Source: an uncultured Collinsella sp. (lineage in GTDB: Bacteria > Actinomycetota > Coriobacteriia > Coriobacteriales > Coriobacteriaceae). Taken from it: DNA of 41,557 nt. The position numbers were made by a program, and so were the translations under genes. A model generated the notes under the pieces. That model was not told the DNA's origin. It did no database searches and was given only the letters and a program-made list of their open reading frames with translations. Of the stretch, positions 16,584-25,217 are shown piece after piece. Location: contig UQXA01000016.1 in NCBI GenBank assembly GCA_900544865.1, forward strand, positions 1 to 41,557, in the 5' to 3' direction. Numbering within the stretch: the stretch's first letter is position 1; the number at the start of each line of letters is the position of its first letter.

Positions 16584-17313
16584 GAGCACCACCTCCTTGC
16601 TGTCTTACGTGTGGCTCACGGGGTTTTGGTATGGCTTCGCCAGGGCGCTTGTGCGCGAAGGCGCTCCATATTCAAACCCTGAGCCCAGTCAGACAAGCAC
16701 GTGGCTCTGCCCCACCGTGAACGGTATATACAAAAGCAGCGCTGAGGTTGTTGGCATGTATCGCAAATACACCAACGACCTCAGCTGGCTGCGTGCGATC
16801 CAGTCAAGCGAATTCGAAACTGGACCGCACGCAGCCAGCTGAAAGACTGCTTCACTTTGGCATACAAGCTATTAACGCATCTTAGAATTAAAGCAATGCA
16901 AATTAAAAACGTCGCATGACTTCTTTATTGGAGCTCGTGGTGTTTCTGGCACCGCCGTTACGGCCGGATGCTGATCGACCCTGCGCTTTTTGGCTTGCTG
17001 GAGCCGCGAGCACAGTTGAACTCATGTAACGTTAGGTATCCTAGCACAAGCTGTTAGCGAAACTGATTCGGGCAGTACTGGACAACATTTCGTTCATTTA
17101 GCGTGTTCAAGGGGGCTGTTTTGCGATGTTGTTCACATTGATGCAGGTTATTAAGGTAGTGGCGGTGATTAGGGGCGTTCCTGAAGCCCAAATGGAACGG
17201 CGATCTACACTGATAATCGCGTTTGTGTAACAAACTATGTACAGACATGTGAAATAAATTGTGCAACTTTTTGTTGGCGTAGGTGAGGTTTGTGGCGCAT
17301 GGTGTTTTGGCAT
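16584..17313. other. 700-base intergenic region before the capsule operon
   Basis: I see no gene in this stretch. It must hold the promoter of the minus-strand capsule operon. A TATATA box at about 16725-16730 (minus strand TTTGTATATA) is the best -10 candidate, with no good -35. The tandem palindromes at 16741-16841 lie just upstream of it. The part from 16842 to 17313 is AT-richer and shows no further structure that I can name. Confidence 0.4.
16741..16841. repeat. Two tandem palindromes sharing an arm
   Basis: The first pairs 16741-16754 with 16772-16785 (14 bp, one wobble), extended by an inner TGTAT/ATACA stem. The second pairs 16782-16804 with 16819-16841 (23 bp, one mismatch, which is G-U in minus-strand RNA). 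The arms overlap at 16782-16785. Neither is followed by a T-run, so they do not look like terminators. Position upstream of the nusG-like gene suggests a regulatory or repeat-element role. Confidence 0.75.
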
Positions 17314-17344
17314 GAAAAAAGGCCTTCGAAAACCGAAGGCCTTT
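17314..17344 (-). terminator. Rho-independent terminator of tRNA-Ala
   Basis: Minus-strand hairpin AAAGGCCTTCG-GTTTT-CGAAGGCCTTT (11 bp stem, 17318-17344), followed by T residues. It starts about ten bases after the tRNA 3' end. Confidence 0.85.
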
Positions 17345-17354
17345 GCATTCACAA

Positions 17355-17430
17355 TGGTGGAGACGAGGGGGATCGAACCCCTGACCTCTTGACTGCCAGT
17401 CAAGCGCTCTCCCAGCTGAGCTACGCCCCC
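17355..17430 (-). tRNA. tRNA-Ala (anticodon GGC)
   Basis: A 76-base tRNA on the minus strand starting GGGGGCGTAGCTCAGCTGGG. The acceptor stem GGGGGCG pairs with CGTCTCC. The anticodon arm is CTTGA-CTGGCAG-TCAAG, so the anticodon is GGC and reads alanine GCC. The T-loop GTTCGATCC is standard, and the 3' CCA is encoded. Confidence 0.95.
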
Positions 17431-17443
17431 GTGACGACGAAAT

Positions 17444-17472
17444 ACTATAGGGGAAGTTGGCGCGGCGTGCAA
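17444..17472 (-). promoter_or_regulatory. Sigma-70-type promoter of tRNA-Ala
   Basis: Minus strand: -35 TTGCAC (17472-17467), a 17-base spacer, and -10 TATAGT (17449-17444). The -10 lies 13 bases before the mature tRNA 5' end. Confidence 0.8.
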
Positions 17473-17501
17473 GGAATTTTTTTAAGTCAGACTCTAAATG
17501 C

Positions 17502-18143
17502 CTATTGATATAGGTAAGCGATGGCGGTGCCGGTGTGGACTTGGATTATGGCCGTTCTCCTGACTATATTTGATATTCCGGTGTCAGCTAGTAATCCCAA
17601 GGGGCTGTGATTTAGTTCCCACTCTAGGCCTTGTTCACTTACCTCTGTCTTGGGAGCAATGGCGATGATGGAGAACGTCTTGCCCTCGGCACCTTCGATG
17701 GTCCACGATTCTCCTGCGCGAAGGATGCGGGAGACCACCTTGTCCTCGGCAATCCAGACTGGGGCGTCCTCGTAGCCCGCGAGCAGGCCCACTACGGAAA
17801 GCGCCATGTCGGGACGGCCGCCGGTGGCGCAGGTCGCAACCACTTCGGCACCCGGCCAGCGGCGACGGACGGAATCGAGCGCCAGTGCCAGATCGGTATA
17901 GTCCTTGTAGGGGTCGTGGCGCTCTACCTCAAAGGCTTCAGCGGCATCGACCAGAGCGCGTCCCTCATCGCTTACGGTGTCGGCGTCGCCCACGTAGGCG
18001 TCGCAGCTCAGGCCGGCGCCCAGCAGCGCATCGAGTCCGCGGTCCACGGCGACAACGTGGTCGCACTCCCCTGCTAGCCTACGCAACAGATCCGCGCTCG
18101 CCACCACGGGCGAGCCGCAGGCCACTAATACCTTACAAGCCAC
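17502..18143 (-). CDS. thiN: Thiamine diphosphokinase
   Basis: A 213-residue protein of the thiamine pyrophosphokinase family. It transfers pyrophosphate from ATP to thiamine to make the cofactor TPP in the cytoplasm. Seen are VAVDRGLDALLGAG, the acidic YVGDADTVSDEG block, RHDPYKDYTDLALAL (the Asp-rich ATP/Mg region) and TGGRPDMALSVVGLL, in the order of the catalytic domain. The C-terminal half has FSIIAIAP and the beta-rich thiamine-binding part. It starts with GTG 18143, nine bases after the HAD gene, and probably shares its transcript. The symbol is by family. Confidence 0.85.
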   Translation of the reverse strand: MACKVLVACGSPVVASADLLRRLAGECDHVVAVDRGLDALLGAGLSCDAYVGDADTVSDEGRALVDAAEAFEVERHDPYKDYTDLALALDSVRRRWPGAEVVATCATGGRPDMALSVVGLLAGYEDAPVWIAEDKVVSRILRAGESWTIEGAEGKTFSIIAIAPKTEVSEQGLEWELNHSPLGLLADTGISNIVRRTAIIQVHTGTAIAYLYQ

Positions 18144-18152
18144 AGCTCTCGC

Positions 18153-18842
18153 CTATCCCTTAAACGAAAGCACGCTGGCCAGATCCAGGTCCTCATAGCT
18201 GTCGATAAAGATATCGCAGTTGGCGCGTACCTCATCGCGCTTCATACGGCCGTGCGGGTCATAGATGCCCACGCGCTTAAAGCCAGCGGTGCCAGAGCTC
18301 TTAAGGCCAAAGACGGCGTCCTCAAACACCCAGACGCGCTCGAACTTGTGCCCATGGCGCTCCTCCAGACGACGCAGCGCCAGCTCGTACACATCGGGGA
18401 ACTGCTTGGAGCGCCCCGCCTCGCCCGTGGTGGTCACAAGCTCCATGTAGGCATCGAGACCGGCGCCCGCAAGCGCAGATTTAACCAGCTCGGCCGGTGT
18501 GGACGTGGCAACGCACATGGCAATGCCGGCAGCCTTCGCCTGCTCCAAAAACGTCAGCAGACCCTCACGGGGCGGCACCTTGGAGTAGCCATCGATCAGG
18601 ATGTCGCCCAACTCGCGATACAGTTCCTCGCCATTTGTGCCAATGCCCCAGGTGTCGTGGTAGGCCTGGCACTCGTCCTCGAGCGACAGGTGCTCAAACT
18701 GGGCGAAATCGTCGACCGTCACGTCAACCCCGTGGCGGTGCAATAACTCGGGCTGGGCATAGGCCCAAACGGGGGTGCTATTAACCAGCGTGCCGTCGCA
18801 ATCGAAAATAAAAGCAACACTTGGGGCAGCGATGCGGTTCAT
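18153..18842 (-). CDS. HAD-superfamily hydrolase (beta-phosphoglucomutase/phosphatase type)
   Basis: About 229 residues. HAD motif I is FIFDCDGTLVNSTPVW (nucleophile Asp near residue 13), motif II CVATSTPAEL, a Lys in GRSKQFPDVYELAL, and motif IV VFEDAVFGLKSSGTAGF. The helical cap between motifs I and II is that of the beta-PGM/sugar phosphatase subgroup. The ATG at 18842 with AAAGG upstream is preferred over an upstream start at 18863. It is transcribed away from glgB, and the shared region has TGGTAAA operators, so a role in maltose or glycogen-derived sugar phosphates is plausible. Substrate cannot be read from sequence. Confidence 0.8.
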   Translation of the reverse strand: MNRIAAPSVAFIFDCDGTLVNSTPVWAYAQPELLHRHGVDVTVDDFAQFEHLSLEDECQAYHDTWGIGTNGEELYRELGDILIDGYSKVPPREGLLTFLEQAKAAGIAMCVATSTPAELVKSALAGAGLDAYMELVTTTGEAGRSKQFPDVYELALRRLEERHGHKFERVWVFEDAVFGLKSSGTAGFKRVGIYDPHGRMKRDEVRANCDIFIDSYEDLDLASVLSFKG

Positions 18843-18863
18843 AAACGAGCCTTTCAATGTCAA

Positions 18864-18899
18864 ATGGTAAACAACCTGCTAAAAACGTTTTACCAAACG
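18864..18899. promoter_or_regulatory. Putative LacI-type operator upstream of the HAD gene
   Basis: The minus strand reads TTTGGTAAAACGTTTTTAGC, with a 10-bp palindromic core AAAACGTTTT at 18882-18891. A further TGGTAAAC is at 18865. LacI/GalR regulators bind palindromes with a central CG. The same TTGGTAAAACG string recurs before the GH13-GH77 gene at 28644. Confidence 0.55.
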
Positions 18900-18911
18900 T
18901 AAACCTAACAA

Positions 18912-18976
18912 TCTAGAAACCTTAATTGGTAAAGCTGTCAAGAGTTTTACCATCGCAATTCTGCCAGTGGTATAAA
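18912..18976. promoter_or_regulatory. Divergent promoter region with spaced TGGTAAA inverted repeat
   Basis: TGGTAAA (18927-18933) and TTTACCA (18946-18952) form an inverted repeat. Within it the minus strand has a perfect -35 TTGACA (18941-18936) for the HAD gene, with a weak -10 TCTAGA about 18 bases on. The plus strand has a candidate glgB promoter: -35 TTACCA (18947-18952), 18-base spacer, -10 TATAAA (18971-18976). A regulator bound here would cover both -35 boxes. The glgB leader would be about 190 bases, with a GTTCCACC/GGTGGAAC hairpin at 19063-19088. Confidence 0.5.
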
Positions 18977-19173
18977 CATGGCGCTTACCGATTAAACGCC
19001 ACCGCAAATCCACTTTCGTCCATAAAACTAACGTACAGGTGTTATCGTAGTTTTTGCCGAAAGTTCCACCGAGCACGCGAGGTGGAACGAATCATAGAAC
19101 TATCGCCGTCCCTTCGATTCGTGCAGCCTTGGACCTTTCGCATCTAGTCACCAAGGCAACACGCTGCCGCGTC

Positions 19174-21435
19174 ATGATGGGATCAAACGTGAGCGATACA
19201 AAGCCAAAGCCAGCAACCAAAAAGCCTGCTACCCGTAAAGCCGCCCCGCACGCGCCGGAGCTCACCAAAGACGATGTCTACTTGTTTGGCATCGGTACGT
19301 GGGAGCGCAGCTGGGAAAAGATGGGCGCGCACCCCGACACGCAAAACCGTACGCGCGGCTGGCGTTTTTGCGTTTGGGCGCCCGACGTAAAAAGCGTCCA
19401 TGTCATTGGCGAATTTAACGACTGGGATGAGCAAGCCAACCCGCTGGTGCCCGTGCATACGAGCGCTATTTGGGAAGGCTTTATTCCTGGCGCCGAGCAG
19501 GGCCAGCTCTATAAGTACCTTATCGAGACCAACGAGGGCGAAAAACTCTACAAGGCCGATCCGTATGCCTTTAAGGCCGAGTGCCCCCCGGGTACCGCGA
19601 GCGTGCTGTGGACCCTCGATGGCTACAAGTGGAACGACGCCGCGTGGCTCAAGCGCCGCGCCGTTCACAACCACATGTCGCAGCCGCTCAACATCTACGA
19701 GGTGCATATTGGCTCGTGGAAGCGCCATGGCGACGCGCCGCAGGGTGAGGCCGACGAGTACGGCAACTACCCCGGCCCCATGGATCCCTTCCCCGCGCAG
19801 CGCGGCGAGTTTTACACCTACGACGACCTGTCGGTGGAGCTCGTGGACTACGTGCGCGACATGGGCTATACGCATATCGAGGTCATGCCGCTTATGGAGC
19901 ACCCTTTCGATGGCTCCTGGGGCTACCAGACGACCGGCTACTACGCCGCCACCTCGCGCTACGGCAACCCTCAGCAGCTCATGCACTTTATCGATGCGTG
20001 CCACGAGGCTGGCATCGGCGTGATCATGGACTGGGTACCCGGCGGTTTTTGCGCCGACTCCCACGGCCTTGCCACCTTTAACGGTCACATGCTGTTTGAG
20101 CACGAGATTCACCCCAACTGGGGTACGCACAAGTTTGACTTCGCCCGCGGCGAGGTCCGCTCCTTCCTGGTCTCCAACGTGCTGTATTGGCTCGAGAACT
20201 TCCACGTTGACGGCATTCGCATGGACGGCGTGTCCAGCATGTTGTACCTCAACTTTGGCATCGACGATCCGGGTCAAAAGAAGTTCAACAAGTACGGAAC
20301 CGAGGAGGACCTGGATGCCAGCGCGTTTATCCGCCAGGTCAACTGCGCCGTGGAGGCCCACTTCCCTGACGTGATGATGATGGCCGAGGAGTCCACCGCG
20401 TGGCCGCTTGTGACCTATCCGCCGCAGGACGGTGGCCTGGGCTTCCACTACAAGTGGGACATGGGCTGGATGAACGACACCCTGCACTACATGCAGACCG
20501 ATTTTCCGTGGCGCCCTGGCAACCACGGGCTGCTCACGTTCTCCATCATGTACGCCTTTACCGAGAACTTTATCTGCCCGTTGAGCCACGACGAGGTCGT
20601 GCACGGCAAGTGCTCGCTCATCGGCCGCATGCCGGGCGACTGGTGGCGCCAGTTTGCCGGTCTACGCACGCTGGCCTTCTACCAGATGACGCACCCCGGT
20701 GCCAAGCTCAACTTTATGGGCAACGAGATCGGCCAGTTTATTGAATGGCGCTACTACGAGTCCATCCAGTGGTTCCTGACCGAGGAGTACGAGACTCACC
20801 GTCATCATCAGGCGTTTATCAAGGCGCTCAACCACCTGTACACTGCCGAGCCCGCCCTGTACGAGCGCGGATACACCGACGACGGCTTTACCTGGATTGA
20901 CGCGGATAACTCCAAGCAGTCCATCGTGAGCTTTGTGCGCCAGGGCGAGGACGTCGATGACGATCTGGTGATCCTGATTAACTTTGACCCGGCGAGCTAC
21001 GAGAGCTTCCGCGTGGGCGTGCCGCGCGAGGGTGACTGGGAGGTCATCTTCGACTCCGACCGTCCCGAGTTTGGCGGCAGCGGATACGCCGGTGAGGAGC
21101 CCTACACCTGCTCGAGCGAGCCCTATCCCTGGAATGGGCAGATGGACTCCATCGAGATTAAGGTTCCTGGCCTGGCAGGCGTGGTGCTTAAGCGCCGCGG
21201 TCCCAGCAGCTATAAGCCGCCCGTGGTCGAGGAGCCCAAGAAGGCGACGCGCAAGCGTGCGTCCTCGGTGAAGCCCAAGACCGCAGCTTCTAAGAAGGCT
21301 CCGGTTAAGGCGAAGGCTGCCAAGCCCTCTGCCAAGGCGTCGGCCAAGTCCACCACGGCCAAGAAGGCAGCCACCAAAAAGGCTGCTCCCAAGGCCAAGG
21401 CAGCCGCTGTTAAGGCTTCTGCCAAGAAAGCGTAA
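19174..21435 (+). CDS. glgB: 1,4-alpha-glucan branching enzyme with basic C-terminal tail
   Basis: About 754 residues. GlgB cuts alpha-1,4 glucan and rejoins it as alpha-1,6 branches. A short Lys/Pro/Ala N-terminus is followed by a CBM48 domain (WRFCVWAPDVKSVHVIGEFNDW) and the GH13 domain: EVMPLMEHPFDGSWGYQ, GIRMDGVSSM (nucleophile Asp about 351), MMAEESTAWP (acid Glu about 405) and LSHDEVVHGK. After the beta-sandwich (PGLAGVVLKRR) comes an unusual tail of about 68 residues, from about 685, built of Lys/Ala/Thr/Ser/Pro and resembling histone H1. The longest frame begins at 19054, but MMGSNV at 19174 or GTG 19189 fit better. No strong ribosome site decides. First gene of the glycogen operon. 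Confidence 0.92.
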   Translation: MMGSNVSDTKPKPATKKPATRKAAPHAPELTKDDVYLFGIGTWERSWEKMGAHPDTQNRTRGWRFCVWAPDVKSVHVIGEFNDWDEQANPLVPVHTSAIWEGFIPGAEQGQLYKYLIETNEGEKLYKADPYAFKAECPPGTASVLWTLDGYKWNDAAWLKRRAVHNHMSQPLNIYEVHIGSWKRHGDAPQGEADEYGNYPGPMDPFPAQRGEFYTYDDLSVELVDYVRDMGYTHIEVMPLMEHPFDGSWGYQTTGYYAATSRYGNPQQLMHFIDACHEAGIGVIMDWVPGGFCADSHGLATFNGHMLFEHEIHPNWGTHKFDFARGEVRSFLVSNVLYWLENFHVDGIRMDGVSSMLYLNFGIDDPGQKKFNKYGTEEDLDASAFIRQVNCAVEAHFPDVMMMAEESTAWPLVTYPPQDGGLGFHYKWDMGWMNDTLHYMQTDFPWRPGNHGLLTFSIMYAFTENFICPLSHDEVVHGKCSLIGRMPGDWWRQFAGLRTLAFYQMTHPGAKLNFMGNEIGQFIEWRYYESIQWFLTEEYETHRHHQAFIKALNHLYTAEPALYERGYTDDGFTWIDADNSKQSIVSFVRQGEDVDDDLVILINFDPASYESFRVGVPREGDWEVIFDSDRPEFGGSGYAGEEPYTCSSEPYPWNGQMDSIEIKVPGLAGVVLKRRGPSSYKPPVVEEPKKATRKRASSVKPKTAASKKAPVKAKAAKPSAKASAKSTTAKKAATKKAAPKAKAAAVKASAKKA

Positions 21436-21529
21436 CAAAGGCGTTACCACTGTAATTACCCGCCCCGCGGGGGCGTAGGATATAAGTCATAACCGTTCCG
21501 GGTGAAACATCACCGGGGGAAAGGAACGT

Positions 21530-23956
21530 ATGAATAAGATCTTCGACAACAAGCAGGAGTTTACCGAGCTCTATCGTGATGCCGTCATGAGCATTAGCGG
21601 CAAGAGCGTCGAGGCCGCCAGCGACCTCGACCGCTTTAATGCCCTGGCCAAGCTCGTGGCCGAGAAGGCACGCACCGTTGCCACCAAGAGTGACGCCCGC
21701 GCCACCGCCGAGGGCAAAAAGCGCGTGTACTACTTCTCGATCGAGTTTTTGATCGGCCGCCTGCTCGACAACTACCTGCTCAACTTTGGCGTGCGCGACA
21801 TGGTCGCCGAGGCGCTCGACGACATGGGCTTTGACCTGTCCGTCATCGAGAACCAGGAGCCCGATCCGGCGCTGGGCAACGGTGGCCTGGGCCGTCTGGC
21901 CGCATGCTTCCTGGATTCCATGGCAGCCGAGGGCATTGCCGGCTACGGCAACGGCATGCGCTACCGCTACGGCCTGTTTAAGCAGGAGATCGTCAACGGC
22001 AGCCAGGTCGAGGCCACCGACGAGTGGCTCACCCATGGCTATCCCTGGGAGGTCCGTCGTCAGGACAAGGCCGTGACCATTAAGTTTGGTGGCCATGTTG
22101 AGGGCTTTGAGGAGAACGGCCGAATGTTCTACCGCACGGTGGACACGCAGGACATTCTGGCCGTCCCTTATGACATCCCCGTTGTGGGCTATGCCGGCGA
22201 GACCGTCAACAAGCTGCGCGTCTGGGCCGCCGAGCCGGTCGAGGAGCACTTCGATCTGGAGGCCTTCAACCGCGGCGACTACGCCCTGGCAGACGCGGAG
22301 CGCGCCGAGGCCGAGGCCATCAGCGCCATCCTCTACCCCAACGACGCCGGCGAACACGGCCGTCTGCTGCGCTTGAAGCAGGAGTACCTGTTTGTCTCGG
22401 CCGGCATCTACAGCCTGCTCGACACCTTTGAGAAGGAGCACGGCGAGAACTGGGAGCTGCTGCCGCAGTTTGTGGCCATCCACACCAACGATACCCACCC
22501 CGCCATGTGCGGTCCCGAGCTCATGCGCATCCTGATCGACGAGAAGAAGCTCGAGTGGGACGACGCCTGGAACATCGTGACGCAGGTCGTGAGCTACACC
22601 AACCACACCATCCTGCCCGAGGCTCTGGAGAAGTGGCCCATCGGCACGTTCTCCAAGCTTCTCCCCCGCGTGTACCAGATTATCGACGAGATCAGCCGTC
22701 GTTGGCACGAGTCGTTCGACACCACCCAGGAGGGCTGGCAGGAGCGTCTGCGCCAGACCGCCATCCTGTGGGACGGCGAGATTCGCATGGCCAACCTGTC
22801 CGTGATCTGCAGCCACAGCGTCAACGGCGTGGCCAAGATCCACTCCGACATCATCAAGAACATCGTGCTCAAGGACTTCTATGCCCTGACGCCCGAGAAG
22901 TTCAACAACAAGACCAACGGCATCTCGCATCGTCGCTTCTTTGCCGAGGCCAACCCCACCTACGCCAAGCTCGTGACCGAGGCTATTGGCGATGGCTGGC
23001 TGAAGGACGCCTTTGAGCTTGAGAAGCTCAAAGAGTTCCAGAACGACACCGAGTTCCTGAAGGCCGTGGGTGCCTCCAAGCGCGCCAACAAGGAGCGCCT
23101 GGCCGCCTACGTTAAGGCCGAGACCGGTCTGGTCATCGATCCCAACACCGTCTTCGATGTTCAGGTTAAGCGCTTCCACGCCTACAAGCGCCAGCTCATG
23201 AACATCATGAAGGTGATGGACATCTACAACCGTCGCATCGCCGATCCCAACTTCCACGTGACGCCGACGACCTTCATCTTTAGTGGCAAGGCTGCCTCGA
23301 GCTACACCTTTGCCAAGGAGACCATCCGCCTCATTAACTCCGTGGCCGACGTCATCAACAACGACCCGCGCGTCAACGAGGTCATGAAGGTCTGCTTTAT
23401 CCCCAACTTCCGCGTGAGCAACGCCCAGCTCATCTACCCCGCCGCCGAGATCTCGGAACAGATCTCCACGGCCGGCAAGGAGGCTTCGGGCACGTCCAAC
23501 ATGAAGCTCATGATGAACGGCGCCATTACGCTGGGTACCCTCGACGGCGCCAACATCGAGATCGCCGACCTGGCCGGTCGCGAGAACGAGGCCATCTTTG
23601 GCCTAACCGCCCCCGAGGTCGAGCAGCTCTGGGCATCGAACAGCTACTTTGCATGGGATACGCTCAACAACGACCGCGAGCGTCTGGGCCGCGTGATGGA
23701 CGAGCTCAAGGACAACACCTTTGCGGGTCTTTCGGGCAACTTCGAGAGCATCTACAACGAGCTCATGAACAACAACGACCCCGACCTGGTCATGGCAGAC
23801 TTCCGCAGCTACGTGGATGCATGGGAGAAGCTCACGAACAGCTACGGCGACCAGGAGACCTGGAACCGCAAGGCCCTGCTCAACACCGCCTCGAGCGGCT
23901 GGTTCTCGAGCGACCGCACCATTCGCGAGTACCGCGACGAGATCTGGCACGCGTAA
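21530..23956 (+). CDS. glgP: Glycogen/maltodextrin phosphorylase
   Basis: An 808-residue GT35 enzyme that releases glucose-1-phosphate from glycogen ends with inorganic phosphate and pyridoxal phosphate. Seen are YFSIEFLIGRLLDNYLLNFG, PALGNGGLGRLAACFLDS, YGMRYRYGLFKQEI-like sequence, AIHTNDTHPAMCGPELMR, NVFDVQ-type VQVKRFHAYKRQLMN and EASGTSNMKLMMNGA, with the PLP lysine at about 659, then TLDGANIEI. The length is usual for the family. ATG 21530 has AAAGGA upstream. The 94-base gap to glgB holds a short CGCCCC/GGGGCG hairpin and a GGTGA/TCACC hairpin, but no clear terminator, so it is probably cotranscribed. Confidence 0.95.
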   Translation: MNKIFDNKQEFTELYRDAVMSISGKSVEAASDLDRFNALAKLVAEKARTVATKSDARATAEGKKRVYYFSIEFLIGRLLDNYLLNFGVRDMVAEALDDMGFDLSVIENQEPDPALGNGGLGRLAACFLDSMAAEGIAGYGNGMRYRYGLFKQEIVNGSQVEATDEWLTHGYPWEVRRQDKAVTIKFGGHVEGFEENGRMFYRTVDTQDILAVPYDIPVVGYAGETVNKLRVWAAEPVEEHFDLEAFNRGDYALADAERAEAEAISAILYPNDAGEHGRLLRLKQEYLFVSAGIYSLLDTFEKEHGENWELLPQFVAIHTNDTHPAMCGPELMRILIDEKKLEWDDAWNIVTQVVSYTNHTILPEALEKWPIGTFSKLLPRVYQIIDEISRRWHESFDTTQEGWQERLRQTAILWDGEIRMANLSVICSHSVNGVAKIHSDIIKNIVLKDFYALTPEKFNNKTNGISHRRFFAEANPTYAKLVTEAIGDGWLKDAFELEKLKEFQNDTEFLKAVGASKRANKERLAAYVKAETGLVIDPNTVFDVQVKRFHAYKRQLMNIMKVMDIYNRRIADPNFHVTPTTFIFSGKAASSYTFAKETIRLINSVADVINNDPRVNEVMKVCFIPNFRVSNAQLIYPAAEISEQISTAGKEASGTSNMKLMMNGAITLGTLDGANIEIADLAGRENEAIFGLTAPEVEQLWASNSYFAWDTLNNDRERLGRVMDELKDNTFAGLSGNFESIYNELMNNNDPDLVMADFRSYVDAWEKLTNSYGDQETWNRKALLNTASSGWFSSDRTIREYRDEIWHA

Positions 23957-23993
23957 AGGCGCGCGAGCTCCCCTATGCCAGCGCGGCATTACT

Positions 23994-24024
23994 CGACGGG
24001 CGTGACGTTGCGCCGCGCCCGTCG
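23994..24024 (+). other. Intergenic hairpin between glgP and glgC
   Basis: CGACGGGCG (23994-24002) pairs with CGCCCGTCG (24016-24024) across a 13-base loop. No T-run follows, so it is more likely an mRNA stability or processing stem than a terminator. Confidence 0.5.
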
Positions 24025-24064
24025 CTAATGGGTTTAGGAACATCGATGACAGAAGGAGAAATCG

Positions 24065-25213
24065 ATGAGTAAGAAAGAATGCATCGCGATGCTCCTCGCA
24101 GGAGGGCAGGGCAGCCGATTGGGGGCACTCACCCAAAAGATCGCTAAGCCGGCGGTTAGCTTTGGTGGCAAGTTCCGCATTATCGACTTTTCGCTCTCCA
24201 ACTGCTCTAACTCGGGCATCGACACGGTGGGCGTTCTGACGCAGTACCGTCCCTATCTGCTGCATGCCTACGTGGGCTCCGGCGAGGCGTGGGATCTGGA
24301 CAGCCGCGACGGCGGCGTGTCGATCCTGCCGCCGTACGAGACACAGACCGGCGGCGCCTGGTATGCGGGCACGGCCGACGCCATCACGCAGAACCTCGAC
24401 TACATCAAGGCCAACGACCCCAAGTACGTCCTGATTCTTTCGGGCGACCATCTGTATCGCATGGACTACCGCAAGATGCTCAAGACGCACATTGAGAACA
24501 ACGCCGACCTCACGGTGAGCGTTATGCCCGTGCCGTGGGAGGAGGCCAGCCGCTTTGGCATCCTGACCACCGACCCCGAGGACGGCCGCATCACCAAGTT
24601 CACCGAGAAGCCCGATAAGCCCGATTCGAACCTCGCGTCCATGGGCATCTACATCTTCTCGGCCGACGTGCTGATCGAGGCGCTCGAAGAGGACGCTCTG
24701 GACCAGCGCTCGAGCCACGACTTTGGCAAGGACATCATCCCCAAGCTGCTCGGCGAGGGCAAGCGCCTGTACAGCTACGAGTTCCACGGCTTTTGGAAAG
24801 ACGTCGGCACCATCGCCAGCTTCCACGAGACCTCGATGGACCTGCTGGGCAACAACCCCGAGTTCGATTTGTTCGACAAGCACTTCCCCATCATGTCCAA
24901 CATCACCACGCGTCCGCCGCACTACATTGGCCCGGACGGACGCCTGGACGACTGCCTGGTCTCCAACGGCTGCAAGATCTACGGCACCGCTCGCCACTCG
25001 ATCCTTTCGACCGATGTCATCATCGAGGAGCGCGCCGTGGTCGAGGACTCCGTGCTGCTGCCGGGTGCGCACGTTAAGAGCGGCGCGCACATCTGCCGCG
25101 CTATTTTGGGCGAGAACTCCACGGTCGAAGAGGGCGTGAAGCTCGGCTCTGTCGATACCACCAAGGATACGGCCGTCGTTGGAAATGACGTCGTTATCGG
25201 GAAGGGGGAATGA
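24065..25213 (+). CDS. glgC: Glucose-1-phosphate adenylyltransferase, catalytic subunit
   Basis: A 382-residue enzyme that makes ADP-glucose from ATP and glucose-1-phosphate, the committed step of glycogen synthesis. The nucleotidyltransferase signature AGGQGSRLGALT lies at 12-23, followed by KPAVSFGGKFRIIDFSLSNC, LSGDHLYRMDY (metal-binding Asp), FTEKPDKP, and GFWKDVGTI. The C-terminal part is a left-handed beta-helix of hexapeptide repeats. The start has a strong AGAAGGAG site. The next gene, glgD, begins four bases after its stop, so the two subunits are made together. Confidence 0.95.
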   Translation: MSKKECIAMLLAGGQGSRLGALTQKIAKPAVSFGGKFRIIDFSLSNCSNSGIDTVGVLTQYRPYLLHAYVGSGEAWDLDSRDGGVSILPPYETQTGGAWYAGTADAITQNLDYIKANDPKYVLILSGDHLYRMDYRKMLKTHIENNADLTVSVMPVPWEEASRFGILTTDPEDGRITKFTEKPDKPDSNLASMGIYIFSADVLIEALEEDALDQRSSHDFGKDIIPKLLGEGKRLYSYEFHGFWKDVGTIASFHETSMDLLGNNPEFDLFDKHFPIMSNITTRPPHYIGPDGRLDDCLVSNGCKIYGTARHSILSTDVIIEERAVVEDSVLLPGAHVKSGAHICRAILGENSTVEEGVKLGSVDTTKDTAVVGNDVVIGKGE

Positions 25214-25217
25214 TCCG

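Noticed and set aside
16741..16841. Invertible promoter (phase-variable switch)
   Set aside because: The inverted arms enclose loops of only 14-17 bases, too short to hold a promoter, and no recombinase gene is in the window.
19063..19140. T-box-like string GGTGGAAC in the glgB leader
   Set aside because: It has no full T-box core, no specifier stem and no following terminator, and a T-box is not expected before glycogen genes.
21410..23257. 615-residue minus-strand open frame
   Set aside because: It is the shadow of glgP, whose family motifs on the plus strand are complete.
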